A stretch of DNA of 30,737 bases. It comes from Thermoplasmatota archaeon. GTDB taxonomy: Archaea > Thermoplasmatota > E2 > DHVEG-1. The translations under genes were made by a program, and so were the position numbers. Position 1 is the first letter of the stretch. Each line of letters opens with the position of its first letter. Shown here piece after piece: positions 9,281 through 17,400 of this stretch. The stretch covers positions 1-30,737 of the forward strand of contig JAGXLH010000005.1 in assembly GCA_018334795.1 (NCBI GenBank), read 5' to 3'. Under the pieces are notes generated by a model. It ran no database searches and had not been told where the DNA came from. It saw nothing but the letters and a program-made list of their open reading frames with translations.

Positions 9281-9418
9281 ATAAACATTATCATTTTTAT
9301 AAGATGAAACGATTAAATTATATGGGTAAATAGGATTGCAAACAATAATCGTTTGGTCCCAAACGTTTTTATCCAGTGGTGTGTTACACTGGCAGCATTA
9401 ATCTCCGGGTGATTATCC
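9281..9418 (+). promoter_or_regulatory. Promoter and structured leader of the UPF0147 gene
   Basis: TATA-like boxes lie at about 9281-9288 (TTTATAAA) and 9315-9322 (ATTATATG). They would start transcripts near 9311 or 9344. The leader then holds CGTTTGG-TC-CCAAACG (about 9348-9365), a 7-bp palindrome followed at once by five T, and CCAGTG...CACTGG (about 9373-9392), a second hairpin. GGGTGAT at 9407-9413 is the ribosome site, five bases before the ATG. A hairpin plus T-run inside a leader looks like an attenuator. Confidence 0.45.
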
Positions 9419-9670
9419 ATGACTAATGAAATAATAGAACAAGTCTGTGATGGATTGGATATGCTCAATGAAGATACATCTGTTCCTCGAAATATTCGAC
9501 GTGGGGCAGAACAAGTGAAAACATTGCTTCTATCCGATTCTGATCCGTTAGATGTACGAGTTGCGACAGCTACATCAAGATTAGATGAACTCGCTAATGA
9601 TCCCAATATTCCGCTTCATGGTAGAACCCTTATTTGGAATATTATGAGTCGTTTAGAGGAGTTGGCATAA
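9419..9670 (+). CDS. UPF0147 family protein
   Basis: The protein is 83 residues, helical, and matches the archaeal UPF0147 family over its full length: EDTSVPRNIRRGAEQ near residues 18-32 and DPNIPLHGRTLIWNIMSRLE at the end are the family's conserved stretches. The family is found across archaea, and its role is not established. The start is secure because GGGTGAT precedes the ATG at ideal distance. It has its own structured leader, and a separate promoter precedes the next gene, so it is probably transcribed alone. Confidence 0.92.
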   Translation: MTNEIIEQVCDGLDMLNEDTSVPRNIRRGAEQVKTLLLSDSDPLDVRVATATSRLDELANDPNIPLHGRTLIWNIMSRLEELA

Positions 9671-9765
9671 TTCCATTTTCAAACGTATCATTTTCATTGT
9701 GTTCTTTTCCGAACATTCTTTATAGGGTAAGTGTTAATAATAAAAGATGTGAGAGGAATTAATGT

Positions 9766-10635
9766 ATGATTAGAATTGGTCAGGCAGGGATTCCACTTTC
9801 CTGCAAAGGTCGAACAAATAAAGATGGACTTGTTTATACTAAAGAAATCCTTGATTTGAATGCGATGGAGGTTCAATTTGTTCGTGGATTATATGTGATG
9901 GATGATGAAGAAGCATTGTTTATGAAAGAATATGCTCAAGAAAATGATGTGGAATTACATGTTCATGCTCCGTATTATATCAATCTTGCGGGTGATGATG
10001 AAGTTAAGTTAAGTATTGAAAAGGCGATGAGTTCAGCAATTCTTGCTGAGAAAATGGGTGCTAAAACAGTTGTTATTCATCCTGGTTATTATGGCGAGAA
10101 AAGTCCACTTGAAACTTTGAAATTGATTGTAAAAAATACACAAGCACTTCAAGATATGATGCTTGAAAAATCGTTAAATGTTCGCCTTGGTTTAGAGACC
10201 ATGGGTAAACAAAAAGTGTTTGGTAGTTTAGATGAAATTATAAAGGTATGTGAACAAGTCCCTGGAGTTCTGCCAGTTATTGATATTGGTCATATTCATG
10301 CTCGGGGAAATGGTTGCTTGAAGAAACAAGAAGATTTCGAAGAAGTATTCGATAAATTAAGTGTTCTTGACCTTGATCATTATTTGATACATGTGACTGG
10401 AGTTTTGTATGAGGATGGAAATGAACAATATCATCTTCCTGTGAAAAAAGGTGATATGCCAATTGGTCCATTGATTGATACAGTACTTGACCATGATTAT
10501 AATGTCAGTTTGATTTCAGAATCTCCTTTGCTTGAACATGATGCGGTATATCTTCGTTTACAAGTTGAAAAAGCGATAATGAAAAGAACTGATGGTGAAG
10601 AAGCTGATTATCGGGATTTATCGGAGATCCAATGA
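9766..10635 (+). CDS. Endonuclease IV-like TIM-barrel protein
   Basis: The protein is 289 residues in the AP-endonuclease-2/xylose isomerase-like TIM-barrel fold. E. coli endonuclease IV cuts DNA at abasic sites using three zinc ions. Most of its metal ligands have matches here: HVHAPYY (His 65/67), VIHPGYY (His ~105), LGLETMG (Glu ~143), DIGHIHARG (Asp and His, ~177-180), YLIHVTG (His ~213) and SESP (Glu ~255). Where Nfo has Asp-Arg-His the sequence reads EQYH, so one Asp ligand is not evident. It is probably an archaeal deoxyribonuclease IV; a sugar-phosphate isomerase role is possible given the partner gene. GAGAGGA (9752-9758) and a TATA-like CTTTATAG (near 9720) precede it. Its stop overlaps the start of the hexuloisomerase gene (ATGA). 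Confidence 0.8.
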   Translation: MIRIGQAGIPLSCKGRTNKDGLVYTKEILDLNAMEVQFVRGLYVMDDEEALFMKEYAQENDVELHVHAPYYINLAGDDEVKLSIEKAMSSAILAEKMGAKTVVIHPGYYGEKSPLETLKLIVKNTQALQDMMLEKSLNVRLGLETMGKQKVFGSLDEIIKVCEQVPGVLPVIDIGHIHARGNGCLKKQEDFEEVFDKLSVLDLDHYLIHVTGVLYEDGNEQYHLPVKKGDMPIGPLIDTVLDHDYNVSLISESPLLEHDAVYLRLQVEKAIMKRTDGEEADYRDLSEIQ

Positions 10636-11195
10636 GCAGTTCACCTGTTTTCTCCCAATCTATTGAATACATTCAAAAAAAAATTCATGATATTTTAAAA
10701 CAGGTTTCTAGTGAAGATATCAATAAGGTAAAAGAATTATTTTTTCAAGCTAATCATATTTTTGTTTATGGTGCCGGTAGATCAGGATTAGTAGCAAAAG
10801 CGTTTGCTATTCGGCTTATGCATCTTGGATTTCAAGCATTTGTCATTGGTGAAACCATTACGATTCCGGTTCAAAAAAAAGATTTGGTGGTTATTGTATC
10901 GGGATCTGGTGAAACCATTCCTGCGGTGATGACTGCTGAAATTGCTGATGATTTAGGGGCTAATGTGGTTTCCATTACGGGTAAAAAGGATTCTGATATC
11001 GATAAATTTGCAACAGTTACCTTGTTTATTTCAGCAAGTTGTGATGAGGAAGCACGAAAAAGTTTTGCTCCTCTTGGTACCTTGTTTGAAGCCAGTGTGT
11101 GGATTCTTTTAGATGGCATTGTTGCGGATTTATTGAAAAGTAAACATGAAACCGAGGAAACAATGCGGAAACGTCACGCTACCTTAGAACAATAA
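10632..11195 (+). CDS. hxlB: 6-phospho-3-hexuloisomerase
   Basis: The protein is 187 residues, one SIS domain of the length typical for PHI. The sugar-phosphate binding pieces are seen: GAGRSGLVAKAFAIRLMHLG (47-66) and VSGSGET (89-95). Near the end FAPLGTLFEASVWILLDGIVADL matches the family helix. PHI interconverts fructose 6-phosphate and 3-hexulose 6-phosphate. With hexulose-phosphate synthase it makes ribulose 5-phosphate in archaea that lack the oxidative pentose pathway. The synthase is not in the window. The start overlaps the previous stop by four bases, so the two are translationally coupled. An eight-T run follows the stop. Confidence 0.92.
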   Translation: MSSSPVFSQSIEYIQKKIHDILKQVSSEDINKVKELFFQANHIFVYGAGRSGLVAKAFAIRLMHLGFQAFVIGETITIPVQKKDLVVIVSGSGETIPAVMTAEIADDLGANVVSITGKKDSDIDKFATVTLFISASCDEEARKSFAPLGTLFEASVWILLDGIVADLLKSKHETEETMRKRHATLEQ

Positions 11196-11203
11196 TTTTT
11201 TTT
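11196..11203 (+). terminator. T-run terminator after hexuloisomerase
   Basis: Eight consecutive T immediately follow the hexuloisomerase stop, with no hairpin. Archaeal RNA polymerase stops at such runs. It closes the endonuclease IV-like/PHI operon and faces the end of the minus-strand gene. Confidence 0.55.
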
Positions 11204-11234
11204 GTTTATGTACAAAAGGGGGAAAGAACAGATG

Positions 11235-11492
11235 TTAGTTGTTAGTTACATCTTGTTCATTAATCATTATTTTATCAATTTTAGATAATGATTCGGTGAG
11301 ATCAGAAAGATCAGTTACGAGTAGTTCATCTTCATCATCTTCATCGTCTAATAAACTGAACTGTTGATATTTTTTACGTAGCATTTCATGAAGTCCTTTA
11401 GAGAACACATCTTCTGGGGATAATCCAAGTTTTTTTATAATTCTTAATGAATCTTTAGAAATAGAGATTATAACTTTCTTTTGTTCTGTCAT
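11235..11492 (-). CDS. Small ribbon-helix-helix-like protein with acidic tail
   Basis: The protein is 85 residues. The N-terminal half, KVIISISKDSLRIIKKLG then SPEDVFSKGLHEMLRKKY, has the strand-helix-helix pattern of CopG/CcdA-like ribbon-helix-helix DNA-binding proteins. A strongly acidic stretch (LLDDEDDEDELL) and a Ser/Asp-rich tail follow. On the minus strand GGGAGA lies eight bases before the ATG, and a TATA-like ATTTATTTG is near 11533-11543, so it has its own promoter. No toxin-like partner is adjacent, so an antitoxin role is not supported; a small regulator is the best guess. Confidence 0.6.
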   Translation of the reverse strand: MTEQKKVIISISKDSLRIIKKLGLSPEDVFSKGLHEMLRKKYQQFSLLDDEDDEDELLVTDLSDLTESLSKIDKIMINEQDVTNN

Positions 11493-11649
11493 TTATTTGT
11501 CTCCCGCAAGATTTACTTTTTTTCTGTTGCTACAAATAAATACGAACATCACCATTAAATAGTTTTTCTTTGCATTCATTAATTTTGAGTGGAAAAAATC
11601 GATAGTTTCCTTGATCTGATAGAAACAGTAATTAGACACATCTTTATTT

Positions 11650-12930
11650 ATGGTGGTTGTGTTTGAAATACCTCGTGGAACAAGGGATTTTCTTCCCGAT
11701 GAAATGCACAAACGTCGTTATGTAGAATCAGTATTCCGACGGGTTTTTGAGTCTTATGGTTATCGAGAAATCCAGACTCCTACATTTGAACAATTAGAGT
11801 TATTTACAGCTAAATCCGGGGAATCCGTTCTTGATGAAATCTATGAATTCAAAGATAAAGGTGATCGTCATCTTGCATTACGTCCAGAATTAACCGCACC
11901 GGTCATGCGTATGTATGTTGATCAAATGCAGATGGAACCTAAACCATTGAAATTATTTTATTTTGGGAATTGTTACCGGTATGATCGTCCTCAAAAAGGT
12001 CGGTATCGTGAATTTTTACAGGCGGGTTGTGAACTTATTGGGTCAAATAAACCCGAAGCTATTGCAGAGTTAATCTCCTTATCTATGGATATGCTTCATA
12101 CCATTGGATTATCACATGTTGAATTAGAAGTTGGTAACTTGAAATTGCTTTCAATGGTTTTTGATGAATTATCCTTAACCAAAGAGCAACGACAAGACTT
12201 ATTACCTAGCATTGATAAAGAAGAATTTGATGAAGTAGAAGACGTACTATATCAATGGGAATTGGATAGTTCAAAAATCGTTGATTTTATAACCCTCCTT
12301 AAAGACCGGAAAAGTGAATTATTATTTGAATTACTTTCAAATCAAGATCAAAGTGTTGATGAGATTAAACGATTACAACAGATTATTGACTTGTTGAAGA
12401 ATCATTTTTCAATTGAATCTGTCAAATTAAATATGGGTATCGTTCGAGGGCTTGATTATTACACGGGAACCGTTTTTGAAGTGAAAGCACCAGCACTTGG
12501 CGCTGAAAAACAAATCTGTGGTGGTGGAGAATATAATCTTATAGGATTATTTGGTGGAAGAGAGATGCCGACATCTGGATTTGCTCTCGGTTTTGATCGT
12601 ACGCTTCTTGCTATGGATGAAGAAGAATTATCATTTCCACAACAAACACTAGATTATTATATCATTCCTATTACGGATGATATGATTCCTTTTGCTTTTG
12701 AAATAGCAAGTGTGTTACGGCGAACTCATCACTATAGTTGTGATGTTGATTTACTGCGAAGAGGAATTGGAAAAGCGTTAAAATATGCAAATTCAAGACA
12801 TAGTTTAGTTGCGATTCTTATTGGACCAGATGAATTAAAAAAAGATGTACTTACCCTACGTAACATGAAGACCGGTGAACAAAAACAAGTTTCTATAGAT
12901 GAATTTAAAAACAATCCAGATATCATGTAA
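11650..12930 (+). CDS. hisS: Histidyl-tRNA synthetase
   Basis: The protein is 426 residues, a complete class II HisRS that charges tRNA-His. It begins EIPRGTRDFLPDEM, and motif 2 is in FYFGNCYRYDRPQKGRYREF. The histidine-binding boxes are GLDYYTGTVFEV and GGGEYNLIGLFGG, and motif 3 is TSGFALGFDR. The C-terminal anticodon-binding domain is from about residue 330. No ribosome-binding site precedes ATG 11650, so the message may be leaderless; GTG codons at 11653 and 11659 are alternatives. It heads a plus-strand group with nob1 and signal peptidase, although T-runs between them may stop some transcripts. Confidence 0.96.
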   Translation: MVVVFEIPRGTRDFLPDEMHKRRYVESVFRRVFESYGYREIQTPTFEQLELFTAKSGESVLDEIYEFKDKGDRHLALRPELTAPVMRMYVDQMQMEPKPLKLFYFGNCYRYDRPQKGRYREFLQAGCELIGSNKPEAIAELISLSMDMLHTIGLSHVELEVGNLKLLSMVFDELSLTKEQRQDLLPSIDKEEFDEVEDVLYQWELDSSKIVDFITLLKDRKSELLFELLSNQDQSVDEIKRLQQIIDLLKNHFSIESVKLNMGIVRGLDYYTGTVFEVKAPALGAEKQICGGGEYNLIGLFGGREMPTSGFALGFDRTLLAMDEEELSFPQQTLDYYIIPITDDMIPFAFEIASVLRRTHHYSCDVDLLRRGIGKALKYANSRHSLVAILIGPDELKKDVLTLRNMKTGEQKQVSIDEFKNNPDIM

Positions 12931-12976
12931 GTATACAATTATCATTTTTTAGATTACATTTGCTGGTGACCACCTG

Positions 12977-13519
12977 ATGGAAAAAAAGAAGAATGATCAA
13001 TCAATTATATATATCATTGATACTTCCGCCGTGTTAAGTGGAAAACCATTACCTGTTGATCAACATCATTGTTTAACAGTTGAAGAAATCGCTGATGAAT
13101 TTTCACCTGGTGGGTCTTCCTGGAGGATGTTTCAATATTTAATTGAGAAAGGATTAAATATTCATCGACCTTCCTCTGAAGCAAAAAAGCAGGTCAATCA
13201 AGTGGTAAAAAAAATGGGTGAAACCCATCGGTTGTCCAAAGCTGATCGGTCAGTGCTTGCATTAGCATTTGAAATTAAGACTGAAAAAAAAGAAAAAGCA
13301 ATTATTCTTACTGATGATTATAGCATTCAAAATATTGCATCTATACTTCACATTTCCACTCAATCTATTTCCCAAAAAGGGATTACAAAAACGTTTAAAT
13401 GGATTCGGCGATGTCGAGGATGCGGACGAGTGCTTTCACAAGATGAAACCATTTGCCCAATATGTGGATCAACGGCAAAATTTGTGGTTGATAAAAAAAC
13501 TAAGAAAACAAAAAAATGA
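12977..13519 (+). CDS. nob1: Endoribonuclease Nob1 (PIN domain plus zinc ribbon)
   Basis: The protein is 180 residues. The PIN nuclease has its acidic residues at YIIDTSAVL (Asp 15), EEIADEF (Glu ~37), KADRSVLAL (Asp 90) and LTDDYS (Asp 113/114). The zinc ribbon CRGCG...CPICG (Cys 146, 149, 160, 163) follows, and the end is Lys-rich. This is the Nob1 arrangement, which trims the 3' end of 16S rRNA during small-subunit maturation. GGTGA (12965-12969) precedes the ATG. That site is part of GGTGACCACC, which could pair with itself. The gene sits between hisS and signal peptidase, a plain housekeeping context. Confidence 0.93.
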   Translation: MEKKKNDQSIIYIIDTSAVLSGKPLPVDQHHCLTVEEIADEFSPGGSSWRMFQYLIEKGLNIHRPSSEAKKQVNQVVKKMGETHRLSKADRSVLALAFEIKTEKKEKAIILTDDYSIQNIASILHISTQSISQKGITKTFKWIRRCRGCGRVLSQDETICPICGSTAKFVVDKKTKKTKK

Positions 13520-13532
13520 ATTGTGATTGACG

Positions 13533-14378
13533 ATGAATTCAAAAACCACTGAGGATAAATTCACCCAGTTTTTAAAAAGTGATGATGAAACCATTTCTTT
13601 TCTTCGTGATATCATTGTTGCTGTTGCTGTTGTATTAGTGATTTTAACGGCATTATGGGGGTATACTGGACAATGGTTCGGTGCACCAATGGTAGCCATT
13701 GAATCGGGAAGTATGATGCATCTTGATGAACCCTTCGGTCGGATTGGAACTATTGATGCAGGTGATATGGTTCTTCTTGTTCAAGTTGATAGTTACGATG
13801 ATATAATTACCAATAGCGAAGCTGAAAAGTCTGATGGTTATGGTTCATATGGTGATTATGGAGATGTCATCATTTATCGAAAATATGGACGAACTGATGA
13901 AGATCAAATCATCCACCGGTCGATGTGTTGGGTTGAAGCAAATCAGAATGGATCATTTACCGTTGAAGCCTATGATTTGTATAATGTTCCTGCGATTACA
14001 ATTCCGGAGTTAGGTTTATCTAATTATAAGCCTAGTCATTCTGGATATATTACCAAAGGCGATAATCCAATTACTAATGATCGATGTGACCAAGCCGGAG
14101 GAATTTGTTCTGAACCCATTAAATTATCGTGGGTAACTGGAAAAGCACGAGGAGAGTTACCCTGGGTAGGTACGGTGAATTTGTTATTTAATGATATTAT
14201 CAATGGTGCGTTTTGGAATCAATGGGTACAACCAACGGTTTATAATGTTCCTCAGGATAGTATGATTTGTTTGGTGTTGTTGATTGCTGTTCTAATTTCT
14301 ATTCCTGTATCTATGGATGTTTATGAATGGTATGGTAAAAATGAAAAAAAGTCTTTTCCTGTAAAAGAAAAAAAATAA
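13533..14378 (+). CDS. Signal peptidase I, archaeal S26B type
   Basis: The protein is about 281 residues from ATG 13533, which has GTGAT at 13523-13527 at good spacing; TTG 13527 is the other in-frame choice. One membrane helix (VAVAVVLVILTALWGY) is followed by the catalytic Ser 60 in ESGSMMH, His 128 in DQIIHRSM and Asp 177 in TKGDNP. This is the Ser-His-Asp set of the archaeal/ER type rather than the bacterial Ser-Lys pair. A second helix near the C-terminus (MICLVLLIAVLISIPVSM) anchors the other end. It removes signal peptides outside the membrane, for example from the secreted proteins at the left of this window. The stop is followed by a bidirectional T/A-run. Confidence 0.9.
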   Translation: MNSKTTEDKFTQFLKSDDETISFLRDIIVAVAVVLVILTALWGYTGQWFGAPMVAIESGSMMHLDEPFGRIGTIDAGDMVLLVQVDSYDDIITNSEAEKSDGYGSYGDYGDVIIYRKYGRTDEDQIIHRSMCWVEANQNGSFTVEAYDLYNVPAITIPELGLSNYKPSHSGYITKGDNPITNDRCDQAGGICSEPIKLSWVTGKARGELPWVGTVNLLFNDIINGAFWNQWVQPTVYNVPQDSMICLVLLIAVLISIPVSMDVYEWYGKNEKKSFPVKEKK

Positions 14379-14381
14379 TCG

Positions 14382-14393
14382 TTTTTAAAAAAA
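14382..14393. terminator. Bidirectional T-run between signal peptidase and queC
   Basis: Five T followed by seven A lie in the 24 bases between two convergent stops. Each strand therefore ends in a T-run just past its gene (five T on plus, seven on minus), enough for archaeal termination in both directions. Confidence 0.45.
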
Positions 14394-14402
14394 TCAGGTA
14401 GG

Positions 14403-15107
14403 TTATGGATGATACCACTTCGGTAGAATTTCATAGAGTAATGGATCCGGAATGTGAGATTTGTGGAACCCTTGTAACCGGAGTTGACAGGATTCACATT
14501 GTCCACATGCTTTTTCTCTACCGCTATAACAAGACCAAGTATGTTCAAAGGGAACGTGTAATTTTGCTCCTTTGGTTATTATTTCAGCTTTATTTAGATG
14601 TATAAGAGGAGTTTCAATTTGAATCTTGTTTCCAGTAACTGTTTTTTTGGTTGCTAGATTAGCTAGTTGTTGAAAAGCGGTAATATATTCAGGTCTACAA
14701 TCAGGATACCCTGAATAATCCATAGCGGTAACTCCGGTAAAAATAGCATCTGCGTTACGCGTTTCAGCAAACGCTAATGCAATTGATAAAAAAATAGTAT
14801 TTCGACCTGGAACATAGGTATCTGGAATTGCTTTTCCAATGTCTGAAACATGATTTGGACTAGAGATGGATTGTTCGCTGTTTTTTAATAGTGATGAGCC
14901 ACCAAACTGAGATAGATCTAGTTGAAAAAAAACATGATCCTGAATTGATAATAATGAAGCTATTTTTTTTGCTGATTGAATTTCTTTATCATGTTGTTGT
15001 CCATATAAGAATGATAATGCAGAAAGATGATATCCATTATGTTGTGCAATATATGCAGTAACTGAGGAATCGAGACCACCAGATAATAAAATAATTGCTT
15101 TTTTCAT
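14403..15107 (-). CDS. queC: 7-cyano-7-deazaguanine synthase QueC
   Basis: The protein is 234 residues and makes preQ0 from 7-carboxy-7-deazaguanine, ammonia and ATP. The ATP-pyrophosphatase loop is SGGLDSS (9-15), followed by FLYGQQHDKE and YVPGRNTIFLS, both standard for QueC. Zinc is held by Cys 193, 201, 204 and 207 in SCYSGREKACGQCESC. In archaea preQ0 feeds the archaeosine modification of tRNA position 15. It is the last gene of a leftward nifS-iscU-queD-queC group, 15 bases after queD. The partner QueE (radical SAM) is not in the window. Confidence 0.95.
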   Translation of the reverse strand: MKKAIILLSGGLDSSVTAYIAQHNGYHLSALSFLYGQQHDKEIQSAKKIASLLSIQDHVFFQLDLSQFGGSSLLKNSEQSISSPNHVSDIGKAIPDTYVPGRNTIFLSIALAFAETRNADAIFTGVTAMDYSGYPDCRPEYITAFQQLANLATKKTVTGNKIQIETPLIHLNKAEIITKGAKLHVPFEHTWSCYSGREKACGQCESCQLRLQGFHKSHIPDPLLYEILPKWYHP

Positions 15108-15122
15108 TCATATCAGAAACAT

Positions 15123-15608
15123 TTATTTTTTTATTTTTTTTGTAATCCAAGCACCTTGCCCATAGCCTTCATCAATACCAATTTCGATCATGGTTAACTG
15201 ATGATTAGAACCAAGTTCGGTTAGAAAACTATTTAGTACATACTCAGCAAGATGTTCCGCAGAGCTAGATGAGATGGGTAAAAGCACACAATCGGAAACA
15301 GGAAACACATATGTTTTTCCTAATGATTGTAATTCAATTGATTGATTTGATTGCTTGGTCGTGACAACCGTACTGTTATTTGGTATTAACACTTTATGAT
15401 CAAGGATATTAGCAATATTTCGTAATATTTTTTTTGCAATGGAAAAATCAATGATAATTCCTTTTTCATCCTGTGAACCATGTAATCGAGCATGAATTGC
15501 ATAACTATGACCATGTAATCGACCACATTTTTCATATTCTGGAATCACATGAGCTGCACTAAATCGTATTTTTGCTTTCCATCCGTCAATAACAATAATT
15601 CCTTTCAT
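15123..15608 (-). CDS. queD: 6-carboxy-tetrahydropterin synthase QueD
   Basis: The protein is 161 residues of the 6-pyruvoyl-tetrahydropterin synthase fold. Zinc ligands are His 20 (SAAHVIP) and His 32/34 (LHGHSY), with the catalytic Cys 28 just ahead in EKCGRLHGHSY. The spacing is that of QueD, which turns dihydroneopterin triphosphate into carboxy-tetrahydropterin, the first step special to preQ0 synthesis. LDHKVL and the late Glu in MIEIGIDEGY complete the site. An Asn/Thr/Ser/Gln-rich insert (about residues 83-100) is unusual. Its place directly before queC supports the assignment. Confidence 0.9.
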   Translation of the reverse strand: MKGIIVIDGWKAKIRFSAAHVIPEYEKCGRLHGHSYAIHARLHGSQDEKGIIIDFSIAKKILRNIANILDHKVLIPNNSTVVTTKQSNQSIELQSLGKTYVFPVSDCVLLPISSSSAEHLAEYVLNSFLTELGSNHQLTMIEIGIDEGYGQGAWITKKIKK

Positions 15609-15627
15609 TGAAACTTCACGTTCTCAT

Positions 15628-16008
15628 TTATAATAAAGAATTTTTTTGATAATTTTTTATTGCTTTTTGTAATGCTTCAGTAGCAAGATTTGAACAATGA
15701 GTTTTTTCTTCAGGTAATCCACCTAATTGCTTAATAATATCATTCATTGAAAGTTTTTTACATTCTGTAATCGTTTTCCCTTTGATTAGTTCAGTAGTCA
15801 TACTTCCACTTGCAATTGCAGCAGCACATCCATAGGTTTGAAATTTTGCTTCAGTGATTATATTGTTTTCTACAATAATATCAATGGTCATGACATCACC
15901 GCATGAAGGATTTCCAACGGTTCCACTACCTGAGGGAGTAGACAGGCGACCAACATTTCTAGGGTGAAAGAAATGATCTTTTACGATTTCAGTGTATTCC
16001 TGATTCAT
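15628..16008 (-). CDS. iscU: Iron-sulfur cluster scaffold IscU/NifU-like
   Basis: The protein is 126 residues, the normal size of IscU. The three cluster-binding cysteines are Cys 36 (GNPSCGD), Cys 61 (YGCAAAIA) and Cys 105 (HCSNLA), and Asp 38 follows the first. The start HFFHPRNVGRL is also typical. It builds [Fe-S] clusters on sulfur handed over by the cysteine desulfurase next to it (gap of 18 bases). No LPPVK-type chaperone motif is seen (LGGLPEEK is in its place), as in many archaeal and NifU-type proteins. It is probably in one transcript with nifS, queD and queC. Confidence 0.94.
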   Translation of the reverse strand: MNQEYTEIVKDHFFHPRNVGRLSTPSGSGTVGNPSCGDVMTIDIIVENNIITEAKFQTYGCAAAIASGSMTTELIKGKTITECKKLSMNDIIKQLGGLPEEKTHCSNLATEALQKAIKNYQKNSLL

Positions 16009-16026
16009 TTAAATGATTACCCCGTA

Positions 16027-17202
16027 CTATTTATTTGATTTCCATAATGGTGAAATAGATCGTAAATGATTAATACTTTCTTTAACGATGGGTAGCACGT
16101 AATCTATTTCTTCTTTTGTGGTGAGTCTTCCAATGGTAAATCGAATTGAACTAATTGCTTCTTCAGGTGTAAGACCAAGAGCAAGTAATACATGGGATGC
16201 TTGAATTTTTTTTGAGGAACATGCTGAACCAGTCGCTATAGAGATTCCTTTCTCGTCAAGTAAACTATGTAACGCGTTTCCTTCAATACCTTTGAATCGG
16301 AAATGAATGTTATTTACCAATCGTTTCGTTGGATGACCATTTAAGGTTGATGATTCGATTTCAAATAGTCTTTTGATAAAATAATCACTCATTTGTTCCA
16401 ACTGAGATATATCTTTTTTTAGTCGTTTTTGAGAAAGTTCACATGCTTTTCCAAGTCCTACAATTCCTGGTGTGTTTAATGTTCCACTTCGTTTTCCCTG
16501 TTCATGTCCTCCACCTTGAAACAATGGATCGAAAGTGATATCTTTCGTATGATATAATGCTCCAACTCCTTTAGGACCATAAATTTTATGGCTTGAAATT
16601 GAGAGTAAATCTATTGGAAGTTTTGAAAGATCAATTGGAATTTTTCCAACAGCTTGTACTGCATCAGTATGAAATAATACATTATGTTTATGTGCGATGT
16701 TTCCAATCTTTTCAACTGGTTCAATAGTTCCTATCTCATTATTTGCATACATGATAGAGATTAATTGTGTATCTTCAGTGATTGTTTCTTTTAATTGGTC
16801 TAAATCAATTAACCCCGTCTCATCGACGGGAAGATAGGCAATTGAGTACCCATATGCTTCGAGTTGTTTGCAGGTTTGAAGTACGGCAGGATGCTCTATG
16901 GTGCTAGTGATAATATGAGGTCCTTTGCCTAAATCTTTTGGAAGATGTTGAAATGCAATACCTTTTAATGCAAGATTATCTGCTTCAGTTCCTCCCGAAG
17001 TAAATAAGAAAGTTTCAGGGTCGACATTAAAGCAGGATGAAACTTGTTTTCGAGCGTGTTCAACGGCTTGAAGTGCTAACCGTCCATGTTTATGAGTCGA
17101 TGAAGGATTTCCATAAGTTTTGGAAAAGTAAGGCATCATTGATTTGATAACGTCAGAATCAACAGGTGTTGATGCAGCATAATCCATGTATACTTGTTTC
17201 AT
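16027..17202 (-). CDS. nifS: Cysteine desulfurase, NifS/IscS family
   Basis: The protein is 391 residues, a PLP enzyme that takes sulfur from cysteine for Fe-S clusters and thiolated tRNA. The cofactor lysine is Lys 206 in SSHKIYGPKG, supported by His 104 (EHPAVL), Asp 180 and Gln 183 (HTDAVQAVG). The persulfide-forming Cys 328 lies in GSACSSKK. It heads the leftward operon. GGAG precedes the ATG by about nine bases on the minus strand, and a TATA box sits about 67 bases upstream. The IscU partner follows at once. Confidence 0.95.
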   Translation of the reverse strand: MKQVYMDYAASTPVDSDVIKSMMPYFSKTYGNPSSTHKHGRLALQAVEHARKQVSSCFNVDPETFLFTSGGTEADNLALKGIAFQHLPKDLGKGPHIITSTIEHPAVLQTCKQLEAYGYSIAYLPVDETGLIDLDQLKETITEDTQLISIMYANNEIGTIEPVEKIGNIAHKHNVLFHTDAVQAVGKIPIDLSKLPIDLLSISSHKIYGPKGVGALYHTKDITFDPLFQGGGHEQGKRSGTLNTPGIVGLGKACELSQKRLKKDISQLEQMSDYFIKRLFEIESSTLNGHPTKRLVNNIHFRFKGIEGNALHSLLDEKGISIATGSACSSKKIQASHVLLALGLTPEEAISSIRFTIGRLTTKEEIDYVLPIVKESINHLRSISPLWKSNK

Positions 17203-17268
17203 ATTTTTTTTCTCCTGGTTTTTTATGGTATTATCATAGAAAACGAAATCTGGAAAACCCTGGTTTCA

Positions 17269-17278
17269 TTTATATTTT
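17269..17278 (-). promoter_or_regulatory. TATA box of the nifS-iscU-queD-queC operon
   Basis: The minus strand reads AAAATATAAA here. A start of transcription about 25 bases on, near 17245, would give a leader of some 40 bases with a GGAG ribosome site before the nifS ATG. No other strong candidate is seen in the 198-base gap. Confidence 0.45.
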
Positions 17279-17400
17279 TTCATCCCAAAAGTTGTTTACT
17301 TCTTTGAAATTTTAGTTTATCGTCACATTTTTTTTTATTCTCTGATGAGCAAACAATTATATGTGGGTTTTGTAATATCATCTTTAAGAGGGTTGAGATC

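Noticed and set aside
9313..9606. Minus-strand 97-residue ORF
   Set aside because: It lies opposite UPF0147, whose protein and ribosome site are certain.
11235..11492. Toxin-antitoxin module
   Set aside because: The ribbon-helix-helix-like protein stands alone; neither neighbour (hexuloisomerase, hisS) is a toxin.
11493..11711. Minus-strand ORF upstream of the ribbon-helix-helix-like gene
   Set aside because: It overlaps the hisS start on the other strand and covers the promoter of the small gene; no coding signal.
12965..12974. GGTGACCACC palindrome at the nob1 ribosome site
   Set aside because: It could hide the ribosome site, but the hairpin would have a two-base loop, and such a short palindrome is likely by chance.
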